DNA from: Levilactobacillus spicheri DSM 15429
Lineage (GTDB): Bacteria > Bacillota > Bacilli > Lactobacillales > Lactobacillaceae
Assembly: GCF_001435095.1 (NCBI RefSeq)
Contig: NZ_AZFC01000003.1
Span: 107,649-171,648 of the forward strand
Length of the DNA: 64,000 bases
Direction: 5' to 3'
Below are positions 37,207 to 47,255 of this stretch, piece after piece; positions within the stretch are counted from its first letter, which is position 1, and each line of letters begins with the position of its first letter. Made by a program: the position numbers and the translations under genes. Under the pieces are notes generated by a model. That model had not been told where the DNA came from. It searched no databases and saw only the letters and a list, made by a program, of their open reading frames with translations.

Positions 37207-38628
37207 GTGGTCCCATTGGAAACGAGTTTACAACAGTTATTCGGGTTTACGACCTTTCGCACGGGCCAACGCGCCGCGCTAACGGCCCTGGAGGCCGGGC
37301 AAGACACCCTGGCCGTGTTGCCCACCGGTGCGGGGAAGACCCTGATCTATCAACTATATGGTTACCGGCATCCGGGGTGCGTGGTCATCGTCTCGCCCTT
37401 ACTGGCCCTGATGAACGATCAGGTCGACCGGATGCACGTGGCGGGGTTTCGACACGTGGCGGCCATCACGTCGCTGACCAGCTACGGGGAACGGCAGGCC
37501 ATCCTGCAGCACCTGGGGGATTACCGTTTCTTGTTCCTATCCCCGGAGATGTTGGCGCAAGCGCCGGTGTTGACGCGCCTGCAGCAGGTCCCAATCAGCC
37601 TGTTCGTCATCGACGAGGCCCACTGTATCGTTCAGTGGGGGCCGGACTTTCGCCCCGAGTACCTCTTATTGGGGGCGATTCGAGCGAAATTACACGCGCC
37701 GTTGACCCTGTTACTGACGGCGACGGCCGACCACGCGACCCGGCACGAGATCAGTAAGCAGCTCCGGGTCCACCCCCAGGTCGTGGCGGAAACGGTCGAC
37801 CGTCCGAACATCTTCTTGGACGTGGAGGCGGTCGCCAACGATGCGGAGAAGCAGGCCCGACTCCTCGAGCTGGTCACCCAGCTTCAGGGCCCCGGGGTCG
37901 TTTATTTTTCCAGCAAGCAATTGGCCAGTGAAACGGCGACGTGGTTGCGCGACCAGACGGGACTGCCCGTCGCCGCGTACCACGCGGGCCTGGCGAGCGA
38001 GGATCGCTTCAAGATCCAGCAACAGTTTATGCAGGGAGACTTGGCCGTCATCTGCGCGACCAGCGCGTTCGGCATGGGGATCGATAAGAACGATATTCGC
38101 TACGTGATCCACTACCATTTACCGGCCGACCTGGGGAGTTACGCCCAGGAGATGGGGCGGGCCGGTCGGGACGGTCAACCCAGCGTGGCCATTCTGCTGT
38201 ACGCCGCGGGGGATGAACGTTTGCCCCAAGCGCTGAACCAGGCCAACCGGCCGGACGACGTCACGATTCAGCGCTTCTATCAGCAGCCCAGTCATTTCGA
38301 CCCGGCAGAACCGGGCATCGCCTTACTGCAATTTTACCGGGCGCACGGGATCTCCGAACAAGCGGTCAGCGACCTTTTCGCCCGGCGCGAACGGGAGCGG
38401 GCCCAGGCGCTGGCCCGAATGGTGGCCTACGTGCACACCACGACGTGTTTACGGGCGACCTGGCTGACGGCCTTCGATGAGTCCGCACCGGCGCACCAGG
38501 CGACCTGTTGCGCGCCGGCCGGCCAGCCCCTGGACCTGGCCGCCCTGGGGCTGAAGCGCTCAGTCGTGGCCCCGACACCGGCGCCCGCCCGGGATTGGCG
38601 CCAACAGCTGACCCGACTATTTTATTGA
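37207..38628 (+). CDS. recQ: RecQ-type ATP-dependent DNA helicase
   Basis: A 473-residue SF2 3'-5' DNA helicase with motif I LPTGAGKT (about residues 38-45), motif II DEAH, motif III LTATAD, motif V ATSAFGMGIDK and motif VI QEMGRAGRDG. It is the short RecQ/RecS type: the RecQ-C zinc region is represented by a C-terminal part with scattered cysteines (TTCLRATW, TCCAP), and there is no HRDC domain. GTG 37207 starts directly after the upstream stop, indicating coupling. Confidence 0.92.
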   Translation: MVPLETSLQQLFGFTTFRTGQRAALTALEAGQDTLAVLPTGAGKTLIYQLYGYRHPGCVVIVSPLLALMNDQVDRMHVAGFRHVAAITSLTSYGERQAILQHLGDYRFLFLSPEMLAQAPVLTRLQQVPISLFVIDEAHCIVQWGPDFRPEYLLLGAIRAKLHAPLTLLLTATADHATRHEISKQLRVHPQVVAETVDRPNIFLDVEAVANDAEKQARLLELVTQLQGPGVVYFSSKQLASETATWLRDQTGLPVAAYHAGLASEDRFKIQQQFMQGDLAVICATSAFGMGIDKNDIRYVIHYHLPADLGSYAQEMGRAGRDGQPSVAILLYAAGDERLPQALNQANRPDDVTIQRFYQQPSHFDPAEPGIALLQFYRAHGISEQAVSDLFARRERERAQALARMVAYVHTTTCLRATWLTAFDESAPAHQATCCAPAGQPLDLAALGLKRSVVAPTPAPARDWRQQLTRLFY

Positions 38629-38695
38629 ATAATTAAGGAATTCACCGATTGTGTATGGTACAATTAGTTGGAAGTTTTTCAGGGAGGTTAGCAAG

Positions 38696-39319
38696 ATGAG
38701 TCAGAAGCGTGATGAGCACACGACAAAGGAAGAAACGTCGCGACCATGGGAGCAATCGTTCGCCGATGATCGGGATGATCAAGGGAACTTGTCGCGGACC
38801 AAGATGCGGCGGCAAAACCATAGCAATACCATGGTCACGGTGATCCTGGTCGCCATCATTATCGTCATTGCGGCGGCTTCACTGGTTTACGGCCTCGCAC
38901 GGCAGAGCTCGGTCAACCGTCCACAGAACACGGAGAAGGTGGCCGCGAGCTCATCTAGTTCGTCGAAGAAAGCGGCGACGAGCAAGAAGCCTCAGCACAA
39001 GACCAAGAAGACGACGACGTCGAGTCAGTCTAAAAAGTCCTCGACGACGGCCACAACGACTGCTAGCTCGACGGAAACGGCGGCTAGCAGTTCTTCGGCT
39101 ACAACCGATTCGACGACCAGTAGTACGGCTAGCAGTAGCAGCGCCACCAGCAGTAGCAGCAGTTCCACGGCCGGGGCTAAGTACACGACGGTCGAGTCCG
39201 GCCAAGGGGTCTACCGGGTCGCTACGAACGCGGGCATCTCGGAACAAAAGCTGCTGGAGCTGAACGGGTTGTCCTCCGGGGCGACCGTTCATCCGGGACA
39301 GCGGTTGCGGATTCGTTAA
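38696..39319 (+). CDS. LysM-domain membrane-anchored protein (SAG1386/EF1546 type)
   Basis: A 207-residue surface protein. A charged cytoplasmic N-terminus (residues 1-42) precedes one membrane helix (MVTVILVAIIIVIAAASLVYGLA split across about 46-67). A very Ser/Thr/Lys-rich linker with long Ser runs (80-160) leads to a C-terminal LysM domain (VESGQGVYRVATNAGISEQ onward) that should bind peptidoglycan. ATG 38696 follows AGGGAGG. Its place before cmk and rpsA matches the SAG1386/EF1546 family in Lactobacillales. Confidence 0.87.
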   Translation: MSQKRDEHTTKEETSRPWEQSFADDRDDQGNLSRTKMRRQNHSNTMVTVILVAIIIVIAAASLVYGLARQSSVNRPQNTEKVAASSSSSSKKAATSKKPQHKTKKTTTSSQSKKSSTTATTTASSTETAASSSSATTDSTTSSTASSSSATSSSSSSTAGAKYTTVESGQGVYRVATNAGISEQKLLELNGLSSGATVHPGQRLRIR

Positions 39320-39361
39320 CGGGTCAATCACAGAATTTTTAAATAGGGAGTTCGATACAGC

Positions 39362-40048
39362 ATGGATAAGCAAGGGTTACAGGTCGCCATCGACGGCCCA
39401 GCATCGGCCGGCAAGAGTACGGTCGCGAAGATTGTGGCACAACGGTTCAACTACATCTACTGTGATACGGGTGCTATGTACCGGGCCATCACGTGGAAGG
39501 CGCTCCAAGCGGGCGCTGACCTGGGGGACGAGGCCACCATTAAGCAACTACTAGATGCGATTACGATTCGCTTTGAGCCGGGGACCCCGGTCCAAAAGGT
39601 CTTCGTGGACGACACGGAAGTCACCCTCGCGATTCGGCAACCCGACGTGACCAATAACGTCTCCCAGGTGTCGGCGTTGCCTGCGATTCGGACGGAATTG
39701 ACCGCCCGGCAGCGGCAGATCGCCGATGCGGGTGGCATCGTCATGGACGGCCGGGACATCGGCTCCACTGTATTGCCGCACGCCGAGGTCAAGATCTTCC
39801 TGGTCGCGAGCGTGGACGAACGGGCCCAACGCCGGTTAAAGGACAACGCCGCTAAGGGGATCCATACGCCCTTGGCAACGTTGAAGCACGAGATCGAGGA
39901 ACGGGATCGCAAGGATTCCACCCGGAAGGTCTCCCCGTTGACCCAGGCGGCCGATGCGATTCGGTTGGATACCACGTCGCTGTCGATCGACCAGGTCGCG
40001 GATAAGATTGCTGAAATCATTCGTGAAAAAGAATTGCAAGAGAAATAG
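39362..40048 (+). CDS. cmk: Cytidylate kinase
   Basis: Cmk phosphorylates CMP and dCMP. The 228-residue P-loop kinase has VAIDGPASAGKSTVAKIVA at residues ~8-26, YCDTGAMYRAITW, and the NMP-binding MDGRDIGSTVLP motif near residue 126. The order cmk-rpsA-der is conserved in Firmicutes. A GGGAGTTCGAT site precedes ATG 39362; rpsA follows after 73 bases. Confidence 0.97.
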   Translation: MDKQGLQVAIDGPASAGKSTVAKIVAQRFNYIYCDTGAMYRAITWKALQAGADLGDEATIKQLLDAITIRFEPGTPVQKVFVDDTEVTLAIRQPDVTNNVSQVSALPAIRTELTARQRQIADAGGIVMDGRDIGSTVLPHAEVKIFLVASVDERAQRRLKDNAAKGIHTPLATLKHEIEERDRKDSTRKVSPLTQAADAIRLDTTSLSIDQVADKIAEIIREKELQEK

Positions 40049-40121
40049 GCATTTTACTAGCTTTTATCACAATAATCAGATAAAATGGTGTTTAGAGTTG
40101 TCGCAAGGAGGAAATATTCGC

Positions 40122-41435
40122 ATGAGTGAAAATGGCACGAGTCAAAACAATGATAACAACGATTTGCTGGACGCGTTGAACAACGTGGACAACGTGAAGG
40201 TTGGCGATGTCGTTAAGGGTGAAATCTTAGCCATCGACGATGACCAACAAGCAATCGTTGGGATCGGTGAAACTGGAATTGAAGGGGTCGTTCCCAAGAA
40301 GGAACTTTCCGCCAAGCCAGTTGATGATATTAAATCAGTAATTAAAGTCGGGGACGTCTTAGACCTCGTCGTAATTTCACGTATCGGTAACGATAAAGAA
40401 GGCGGGAGCTACCTGCTCTCACAACGTCGTTTGGAAGCCCGTAAGGTTTGGGACGACATTCAAAAAGAATTCGAAGCTGGCCACACGTTGACCGCACCCG
40501 TTACCCAAGTGGTTAAGGGTGGTTTGGTCGTTGATGCCGGTGTCCGGGGCTTTGTCCCAGCATCCATGGTTTCCGACCACTTCGTTGAAGACTTATCGCA
40601 ATTCAAGGGCCAAACCCTTGAATTCAAGATCGTGGAAATCGAACCTAGCGAAAACCGTCTGATCTTGTCCCACCGGGCTATCGTTGAAAAGCAACGGGCC
40701 GCTCAACGGGAAGAAATCATGTCCAAGCTGCAAGCTGGTGACACGGTTGAAGGCAAGGTTGCTCGTTTGACGAACTTCGGGGCCTTCGTTGACCTCGGTG
40801 GCGTGGACGGCTTGGTTCACGTTTCTGAAATTGCTTACGAACGGGTTGAAAAGCCTAGTGACGTTCTGAAGGTTGGCCAAGACGTGAAGGTCAAGGTCTT
40901 ATCCGTTGATCCAGAACGTGACCGGATTTCCCTGTCCATCAAGCAAACCTTACCAGAACCTTGGGATGGGATCGAAGAAAAGGCACCGCAAGGCAGCGTC
41001 TTAGATGGGACCGTTAAGCGGTTGACCAGCTTTGGGGCCTTTGTTGAAGTCTTCCCAGGCGTTGAAGGTCTGGTTCACATTTCCCAAATTTCTCACCAAC
41101 ACATTGCGACGCCAGCTGACGTCTTGAAGGTTGGTCAAGAGATCAAGGTGAAGGTCTTAGATGTTCGTCCAGACGATCACCGTTTGGCATTGTCCATCAA
41201 GGCCCTGGAAGAAAAGCCACAATCTGCTGACGACAACGAAGGTAACAGCAATGCTAACCGGAGTCGGAGTCGCAACAACGGTGGTTCTGCTAACCGTTCC
41301 CGTCGTAACAACCGGAACGCCGCAGAAACTTCAACGGCTAACGCCCCAGAAGAAAGCACCGGCTTCTCTTTAGGTGACCTGATCGGGGACAGCCTGAAAA
41401 AGGATATCGAAAACCAGGAAAACAACAACGACTAA
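40122..41435 (+). CDS. rpsA: Ribosomal protein S1
   Basis: A 437-residue S1-family protein with four S1 OB-fold domains, starting at about residues 27, 115, 200 and 285; repeated signatures are GDTVEGKVARLTNFGAFVDLG and GSVLDGTVKRLTSFGAFVEV. The C-terminus is Asn/Arg/Ser-rich and acidic at the end. This four-domain length is typical of lactobacilli, shorter than E. coli S1. ATG 40122 follows AAGGAGGAA; a longer frame reaching back into cmk is rejected. Codon use is biased toward that of highly expressed genes. Confidence 0.95.
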   Translation: MSENGTSQNNDNNDLLDALNNVDNVKVGDVVKGEILAIDDDQQAIVGIGETGIEGVVPKKELSAKPVDDIKSVIKVGDVLDLVVISRIGNDKEGGSYLLSQRRLEARKVWDDIQKEFEAGHTLTAPVTQVVKGGLVVDAGVRGFVPASMVSDHFVEDLSQFKGQTLEFKIVEIEPSENRLILSHRAIVEKQRAAQREEIMSKLQAGDTVEGKVARLTNFGAFVDLGGVDGLVHVSEIAYERVEKPSDVLKVGQDVKVKVLSVDPERDRISLSIKQTLPEPWDGIEEKAPQGSVLDGTVKRLTSFGAFVEVFPGVEGLVHISQISHQHIATPADVLKVGQEIKVKVLDVRPDDHRLALSIKALEEKPQSADDNEGNSNANRSRSRNNGGSANRSRRNNRNAAETSTANAPEESTGFSLGDLIGDSLKKDIENQENNND

Positions 41436-41447
41436 TTAAGTCGGTTT

Positions 41448-41502
41448 AAAGGGGTCTAGAGCGGAACTGTTAGTGGGTTGCGTTCTGGACCTCTTTTTGA
41501 AA
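41448..41502 (+). terminator. Terminator between rpsA and der
   Basis: AAAGGGGTCTAGA pairs imperfectly with TTCTGGACCTCTTT across a ~25-base loop and is followed by TTTTTG. Confidence 0.7.
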
Positions 41503-41538
41503 TCAATAACTTATGTCATAAAAAAGGAGGGATTTGCG

Positions 41539-42846
41539 ATGGCTTATCCTGTTGTTGCAATTGTTGGGCGGCCAAACGTGGGGAAATCGACCCTGTTCAA
41601 CCGGATCGCCGGTGAACGGATTTCCATCGTCGAAGATACGCCCGGCGTTACGCGTGACCGAATTTACGCGCCCGCTGAGTGGTTGGGGACGGAATTCCGA
41701 ATGATTGATACCGGGGGAATTGACATGGGGGACGAACCGTTCCTCAGCCAAATCACCCAGCAAGCCGAAATCGCCATTGATGAGGCGGACGTGATCATCT
41801 TTCTGGTCAGTGCACCCGAAGGAATCACCGATGCCGATGAGAAGGTCGCGAAGATCCTGTACCGGTCGAAGAAGCCGGTTGTATTAGCCGTCAATAAGGC
41901 CGATAACCCCGAATTGCGGGAAACGGTCTATGACTTTTACGGGCTGGGCTTCGGCGATCCGTATCCCGTTTCGGGGGTCCACGGGTTGGGCCTCGGGGAC
42001 CTGTTGGATGCCGTGATCAAGGAGTTCCCGGCCAAGGACGGCCGACCGCAGGACGATTCCATTCGGTTCAGCCTGATCGGCCGGCCGAACGTCGGGAAAT
42101 CGTCGCTGGTCAACGCCTTACTGGGGGAAGACCGGGTCATCGTGTCGAACATCGCCGGTACCACGCGGGACGCGATCGATACCAAGTTCACGGCCGACGG
42201 GACTGACTTTACCATGGTCGATACGGCCGGTATCCGGAAACGGGGCAAGGTCTACGAAAACACCGAGCGGTACAGCGTCATGCGGGCCATGCGGGCCATT
42301 GACGACTCCGACGTGGTCTTGATGGTCATGAACGCCGAGGAAGGCATTCGGGAGCAAGACAAACGGGTCGCTGGTTACGCCCATGAAGCGGGTCGGGGGA
42401 TCATCATTTTGGTCAACAAGTGGGACACCCTAAAGAAGGACAACCACACCCTGAGCGATTTCCAGAATCTGATCAGAGCGGAGTTCCAATACCTGAGCTA
42501 CGCCCCGATCCTGTTCGTTTCCGCCAAGACGGGTCAACGGCTGGACCAGCTGCCAGCGTTGATCAAGCGGGTCTCGGCGAACCACAACCAGCGGGTCCAA
42601 TCGGCCACGTTAAACGACGTGATCATGGACGCGATTGCCTTGAACCCGACGCCATCCGACAACGGCAAGCGGTTGCGGGTCTACTACGCCACCCAGGTGG
42701 CCGTGGCCCCGCCGACCTTCGTGGTCTTTGTGAACGATCCACAAATGATGCACTTCTCGTACGAACGGTTCTTGGAGAATCAGATCCGGGAACACTTCGA
42801 TTTCGAGGGGACCCCGCTCCACCTGATCGAACGGGCCCGGAAGTAG
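41539..42846 (+). CDS. der: GTPase Der (EngA)
   Basis: Der is an essential tandem GTPase for 50S assembly. The 435-residue product has two G domains: first GRPNVGKST at about residues 10-18 with DTGG, NKAD; second GRPNVGKSS near 182 with DTAG and NKWD. A C-terminal KH-like domain (LRVYYATQV and [13 protein letters not shown] strand then [22 protein letters not shown]) follows. ATG 41539 follows AAAGGAGGGA. An upstream in-frame extension to 41473 lies in the terminator region and is rejected. Confidence 0.97.
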   Translation: MAYPVVAIVGRPNVGKSTLFNRIAGERISIVEDTPGVTRDRIYAPAEWLGTEFRMIDTGGIDMGDEPFLSQITQQAEIAIDEADVIIFLVSAPEGITDADEKVAKILYRSKKPVVLAVNKADNPELRETVYDFYGLGFGDPYPVSGVHGLGLGDLLDAVIKEFPAKDGRPQDDSIRFSLIGRPNVGKSSLVNALLGEDRVIVSNIAGTTRDAIDTKFTADGTDFTMVDTAGIRKRGKVYENTERYSVMRAMRAIDDSDVVLMVMNAEEGIREQDKRVAGYAHEAGRGIIILVNKWDTLKKDNHTLSDFQNLIRAEFQYLSYAPILFVSAKTGQRLDQLPALIKRVSANHNQRVQSATLNDVIMDAIALNPTPSDNGKRLRVYYATQVAVAPPTFVVFVNDPQMMHFSYERFLENQIREHFDFEGTPLHLIERARK

Positions 42847-43084
42847 TTCTCAGGCCCGCGAGACTAGCCTTTTGACCGAATCAGGGGTGAAATTTAGCAA
42901 AATCCCAAGATATTACCGGTTTATTGCTAAAAAATCGCGTTATCCCTTGTCATATAAGGCTTCCTGTGCTATCTTTGATAAAGAAATGATGTGGTTTTGC
43001 CACAATTGTTTCATCATTTTTGGACCACTCAAAAATGAACTAGATGGCCTACATCTAATCTTCTGTTCAGGAGGTGAATTCACA

Positions 43085-43360
43085 ATGGCAAACAAAGCAC
43101 AATTGGTTAGTGACGTTGCAACTGCAACGGGCTTAACTAAAAAGGACGCAACGGCTGCAGTTGACGCAGTCTTCGATTCTGTCCAAGCAACGTTAGCTAA
43201 AGGCGAAAAGGTTCAACTGATCGGCTTTGGTAACTTTGAAGTACGTGAACGTGCAGCTCGTAAGGGCCGTAACCCACAAACTGGACAAGAAATCCAAATT
43301 CCTGCAAGCAAAGTACCTGCCTTCAAGCCAGGTAAAGCTTTAAAGGACGCTGTTAAATAA
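43085..43360 (+). CDS. hup: DNA-binding protein HU
   Basis: HU is the main nucleoid protein. The 91-residue product has the typical N-terminus [20 protein letters not shown] and the DNA-binding arm [20 protein letters not shown] with the conserved Pro. ATG 43085 follows a near-perfect AGGAGGTGA. An earlier in-frame start at 42872 would encode an unrelated N-terminal extension and is rejected. The ~240 bases before it hold small dyads (for example AGATGGCCTACATCT at 43042) that may be part of its control. Confidence 0.97.
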   Translation: MANKAQLVSDVATATGLTKKDATAAVDAVFDSVQATLAKGEKVQLIGFGNFEVRERAARKGRNPQTGQEIQIPASKVPAFKPGKALKDAVK

Positions 43361-43389
43361 TTGATCTCAACTATTTAATAGATAAAGGG

Positions 43390-43421
43390 CCAGGACGGTA
43401 CTTACCGGACTGGTTTTTTAT
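43390..43421 (+). terminator. Intrinsic terminator after hup
   Basis: Nested symmetrical arms CCAG...CTGG and GGTA...TACC are followed by a T run. Confidence 0.78.
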
Positions 43422-43462
43422 TACCACAAAAATCATGAACCTTTCAGGAGGCGGGTCAGAAC

Positions 43463-44725
43463 ATGAGTTACGCACAGACAGCGTTAGATCAACTGGAAAA
43501 GGGGCAATTGGCCGAGTTTAAGCGGCAATACGCCCTGGCGCTCCGGCACGACGATGACGATACGCTCTTCAGCTTAGCCGAGGAGCTCTACTCACTGGGG
43601 TTTCTGAACCAATCACGCCGAATCTACGAAAAATTATTAACGAAGTATCCGGAGGAAGACGAGCTCCGGACCAATCTGGCCGACATCGCCATCGATGAGG
43701 ACAAGGACGACGAGGCGCTCAACTACCTGAACCAGGTCAAGCCGACGTCGCCGGCCTACGTCGAATCCCTGATGGTGGCGGCCGACCTCTATCAGACCCA
43801 GGAACTCTTTGAGGTCAGTGAACAGAAATTACTGACGGCGAAAAAGTTGGCGCCCGACGAACCGGTGATCACCTTCGCGTTGGCCGAGTTATACTTCACC
43901 ATGCGGGAATTCCGCAAGGCCATCCCGTTGTACCTGGACCTGATCACGGCCGGGACCACGGAGATGTCCAAGGTCAACCTGGTCGAACGGCTGGGGGTCG
44001 CCTACGCGAACGCCGGGCGGTTCGAACAGGCCATTGGGTATCTCAAGCAGATTCACTCGGGTGAGATGACCCCGGATGTGAAGTTCGAAACGGCCTTTAC
44101 CTACCTGCAGCTGAAGGAGCGGCCGGCGGCGATTCGGCTCTTTACCGAGCTGAAGGAGACCGACCCGAACTACACGTCGTTGTACCCGTATCTGGGGCAG
44201 GCCCTCGAGGCCGAGAACCGGTTACCGGAGGCGTTAACGGCCCTGCAGGAGGGGCTGGGCGTCGACCAGTACAACGAGAAGCTGTGGCTTCAGGCGGCCC
44301 ACGTGGCCACCCGGTTGGACAACGAGGACTTGGCCGAGAAGTACCTGAAGAAGGGCCATGAGCTGGACCACGACGACCTGAGTGCCGTGATCCAGTTGAG
44401 CAACCTGTACGTTAAGCAGGAGCGGTGGGACGATAACCGCGACCTGGTACAACCGTACATTCAGGAACAGAATACCGACCCGCAACTGTACTGGAACCTG
44501 GCGGTCACGGCCGAGCACCAGGAAGACTTTTCGGCGGCGCGGGCGGACTACGACGCGGCGGCGCCGTTCTTTATGGATCAGCCGGACTTCTTGAAGCCGG
44601 CCATCTACTTCTACCGGGAAGAGGGGGCGCGAGACCAGGTCTTGAAGTTGTTAAAGGCCTACGTGCAACTGGTCCCCGACGACGAAGAAATGGCCCTGAT
44701 GCTGGAAAGCTATCAAACCGAATAA
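43463..44725 (+). CDS. Tetratricopeptide repeat protein
   Basis: A 420-residue cytoplasmic TPR protein with roughly ten helical repeats (for example EALNYLNQVKPTSPAYVESL, RFEQAIGYLKQ, RLPEALTALQEGLGV). It has no membrane helix or signal peptide. Homologues follow hup in lactobacilli. TPR proteins mediate protein-protein contacts, and the partner is unknown. ATG 43463 follows AGGAGGCGG. It is followed by a weak hairpin and then the convergent yitT gene. Confidence 0.88.
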   Translation: MSYAQTALDQLEKGQLAEFKRQYALALRHDDDDTLFSLAEELYSLGFLNQSRRIYEKLLTKYPEEDELRTNLADIAIDEDKDDEALNYLNQVKPTSPAYVESLMVAADLYQTQELFEVSEQKLLTAKKLAPDEPVITFALAELYFTMREFRKAIPLYLDLITAGTTEMSKVNLVERLGVAYANAGRFEQAIGYLKQIHSGEMTPDVKFETAFTYLQLKERPAAIRLFTELKETDPNYTSLYPYLGQALEAENRLPEALTALQEGLGVDQYNEKLWLQAAHVATRLDNEDLAEKYLKKGHELDHDDLSAVIQLSNLYVKQERWDDNRDLVQPYIQEQNTDPQLYWNLAVTAEHQEDFSAARADYDAAAPFFMDQPDFLKPAIYFYREEGARDQVLKLLKAYVQLVPDDEEMALMLESYQTE

Positions 44726-44803
44726 CCTTGAAGAAGCGACCCTGGGGGGGCCGTTTTTTCTTTTAAAGGTCACACACAAAAATTACTTTAACTTATAGTC
44801 TCA

Positions 44804-44835
44804 CAAAAAAAGCAGCCGCAAACCCCGCGGCTGCC
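44804..44835 (-). terminator. Terminator of the leftward YitT-family gene
   Basis: Read leftward, GCAGCCGC-ggggttt-GCGGCTGC is followed by seven T residues. Confidence 0.88.
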
Positions 44836-44851
44836 AAAACCCCTAAGAGGG

Positions 44852-45745
44852 TCACCGGTGAAAAATCTTGCCCAGCCCGTGGTGGGGAATCTCGAACGAG
44901 AACCCTTCACCCAGTGCCTCGGTCACGCTGATGACCGAAACGAACGCGCGGATATCGTGCTTGTTGATGATGCGCCGGACCTGGTGTAATTCATGCGGAG
45001 AGACGACCACGTAGATCATCTTCCGGGGTTGGTGAGAATACCCGCCTTCACTGGTGATCAGGCTGACGCCCCGTTCCATCTGATCCATGATGTCGTTGGT
45101 GATGGCCTGGTAGTGTTCAGAGACGATGATGAGCCCCCGAGCGGCGTAGGCCCCGGCCTGCATAAAGTTCACGATTCGCGAGAAGATGTAGGAATAAATC
45201 AGGGTGTAGGACATGTGCCGGACGTCGATGTAGACCAGAGAGATCAAAAGAACGATGACGTCTAACCACAGCAACGTTTGTCCCATGGGGACGCCGCGGA
45301 AGCGCTCCATGATTCGGGCCACGATGTCCGTTCCCCCGGTGGTCCCGCCGTAACGGTAGAGGAGCCCGGAGCCACTCCCGCCCACGATGCCGGCGGCCAG
45401 TGAGGACAGGAGTAAGTCGTTGTGCAAATCGATGCTGATGGGGACCCGTTGCCAGATCCATAAGAATAAGGACAGCATCAGGGTTCCGTAAATCGTGTAG
45501 ATCAGGGATTGTTTTCCTAGAAAACGCCACCCAATCAGGAGTAACGGTGCGTTGATCAGGATGGTCGAGTAGGCCGGGTCGAGGCCGAACAGGGCCCGGA
45601 TAATCAGGGTGATCCCGGAGATCCCGCCATCGGCCAGGTGGTTGGCGATGTTGAAGACGACCAGGCTAAAGGCCATGGTCGCACAGCCAACCCCAATCAT
45701 GACCAGGTCGACCAACTTGATGGATTCATCTTGAACTTGTGTCAT
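44852..45745 (-). CDS. YitT-family membrane protein (DUF161/DUF2179)
   Basis: A 297-residue protein with five to six membrane helices in the first ~200 residues and a soluble C-terminal DUF2179 domain (about 215-297, with MIYVVVSPHELHQVRRIINKHD). The first half has GGTTGGTDIVARIM, the YitT signature. The function is unknown; homologues in Bacillus and lactobacilli are numerous. The start is set at 45745 because GGAGGGGAC lies just before it; a longer frame starting at 45814 has no site. It is monocistronic and convergent to the TPR gene. Confidence 0.88.
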   Translation of the reverse strand: MTQVQDESIKLVDLVMIGVGCATMAFSLVVFNIANHLADGGISGITLIIRALFGLDPAYSTILINAPLLLIGWRFLGKQSLIYTIYGTLMLSLFLWIWQRVPISIDLHNDLLLSSLAAGIVGGSGSGLLYRYGGTTGGTDIVARIMERFRGVPMGQTLLWLDVIVLLISLVYIDVRHMSYTLIYSYIFSRIVNFMQAGAYAARGLIIVSEHYQAITNDIMDQMERGVSLITSEGGYSHQPRKMIYVVVSPHELHQVRRIINKHDIRAFVSVISVTEALGEGFSFEIPHHGLGKIFHR

Positions 45746-46029
45746 TGTGTCCCCTCCAATATCAATAAAAGTCTTGAGACGTGAGGGTTGGGCTCTAGTT
45801 GACCCGCTTCTCAAAAATAAAACCAGAAGGTTAACTAGTTTTCCAATCGGAGTTTATGTTTCAAACTAATCTTGTCTCTTACCTATTCCATCATAGCATA
45901 CCTCCGGGGGCTTCCGGGCGGAAACTGTCGGCGGGTCCACCGCTTAAAAATTCATTTCTCCCCGTGAATCTGGTAAACTGGAACCTGGAAGTTTATCACG
46001 ATACGAATTGGGAGAAGGGAACGGCGCCA

Positions 46030-47238
46030 TTGAAATTAGAACAGTTACCACAGGAATTTGAATTAGCGCGACCGGTCTTGCAAACCATCGAACGGGCAGG
46101 CTACGAGGCCTACTTCGTGGGAGGCAGTGTCCGGGACACGATTTTAGGCAAGGCGATTCACGACGTGGACATCGCGACCAGTGCCTATCCCGATGAAATC
46201 AAGCACCTGTTCAAACGCACCGTGGACACGGGTATTGAACACGGGACGGTCATGATTCTCGATCACGGGACGGGGTACGAGACCACAACGTTCCGGTCCG
46301 AGTCGACCTATACCGACTTTCGACGGCCGGATCACGTGACCTTCGTGCGGTCGCTGGCGGAGGACTTAAAGCGCCGAGACTTCACGATCAACGCGCTGGC
46401 CATGCGCGAAAACGGGGAGGTCATTGACCTGTTCGACGGGCTAACGGACCTCAAGCAGCGACGAATTCGGGCCGTGGGCAATGCCCAGGAACGGTTCCAC
46501 GAGGACGCCTTACGGATGATGCGGGCCGTCCGCTTTGCCAGTCAACTGGACTTTACCATCGTGCCCGAGACGGCCGCGGCGATCGCCGCTCACGCGCAAC
46601 TGTTGGCGAAAATCGCGGTCGAACGCACACAGGTCGAGCTGTTGAAGCTATTCACGGGAAAGGCCCCTCAGAGTGGCTTACAGCCCTTTTTAACGACCGG
46701 ACTGTGGCAATACTGTCCCACGTTTAGCGACCACGAGGCGGCCTTGAAGGACGTTTGTCACCGGTTAACGACCGGCACTCCTGATGAGACGACGACCTGG
46801 ACGCTGCTGGTGCGGGCCTTTGACCTTTCAGAAAGCGAGGTGGGGCCGTTTCTCAAGCAATGGAAGACCTCGAACCAGATAATCACGGCCGTTCAGACGG
46901 CGGCCCGTGCGGCAACGAGCTTGGCCACCGCGGACCTGGACGCCTGGCAACTCTACCAGTGTGGTGAGCAACTGCTGCCAGTGGCGAACAGTGTCGCGGT
47001 CATCTTAGGCGCACCGGACCGGGAGACGGCTTTGTTAGCGGCTTGGCAGGCACTCCCCATTAAGACCAAGAAGGCCTTGGCGGTGACCGGGCGGGACCTG
47101 ATGCAGGCCGGGATTCAGCCCGGGCCCCAACTGGGCGACTTGTTGGCCCAACTGGAACACCAGGTCGTGACCAGCCAACTGCCGAACGACCGGGATCAGT
47201 TGATCCAACAGGCGCTGACCTTAGCGAATTTGAAATAA
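46030..47238 (+). CDS. cca: CCA tRNA nucleotidyltransferase
   Basis: The enzyme adds or repairs the 3' CCA of tRNA. The 402-residue class II enzyme has the nucleotidyltransferase motif FVGGSVRDTILG..HDVDIATSA (DxD around residues 46-48), the RRDFTINALA motif near 118 and RMMRAVRFASQLDF near 160, followed by a helical C-terminal body. TTG 46030 is chosen for its 10-base spacing from GAGAAGGGA; an in-frame start at 45856 would extend through the promoter region. It is transcribed with the ABC-F gene 17 bases downstream. Confidence 0.94.
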   Translation: MKLEQLPQEFELARPVLQTIERAGYEAYFVGGSVRDTILGKAIHDVDIATSAYPDEIKHLFKRTVDTGIEHGTVMILDHGTGYETTTFRSESTYTDFRRPDHVTFVRSLAEDLKRRDFTINALAMRENGEVIDLFDGLTDLKQRRIRAVGNAQERFHEDALRMMRAVRFASQLDFTIVPETAAAIAAHAQLLAKIAVERTQVELLKLFTGKAPQSGLQPFLTTGLWQYCPTFSDHEAALKDVCHRLTTGTPDETTTWTLLVRAFDLSESEVGPFLKQWKTSNQIITAVQTAARAATSLATADLDAWQLYQCGEQLLPVANSVAVILGAPDRETALLAAWQALPIKTKKALAVTGRDLMQAGIQPGPQLGDLLAQLEHQVVTSQLPNDRDQLIQQALTLANLK

Positions 47239-47255
47239 GAGAGTGACGATAACCT

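Noticed and set aside
42872..43084. N-terminal extension of HU
   Set aside because: HU is about 90 residues, and a near-perfect ribosome binding site precedes ATG 43085.
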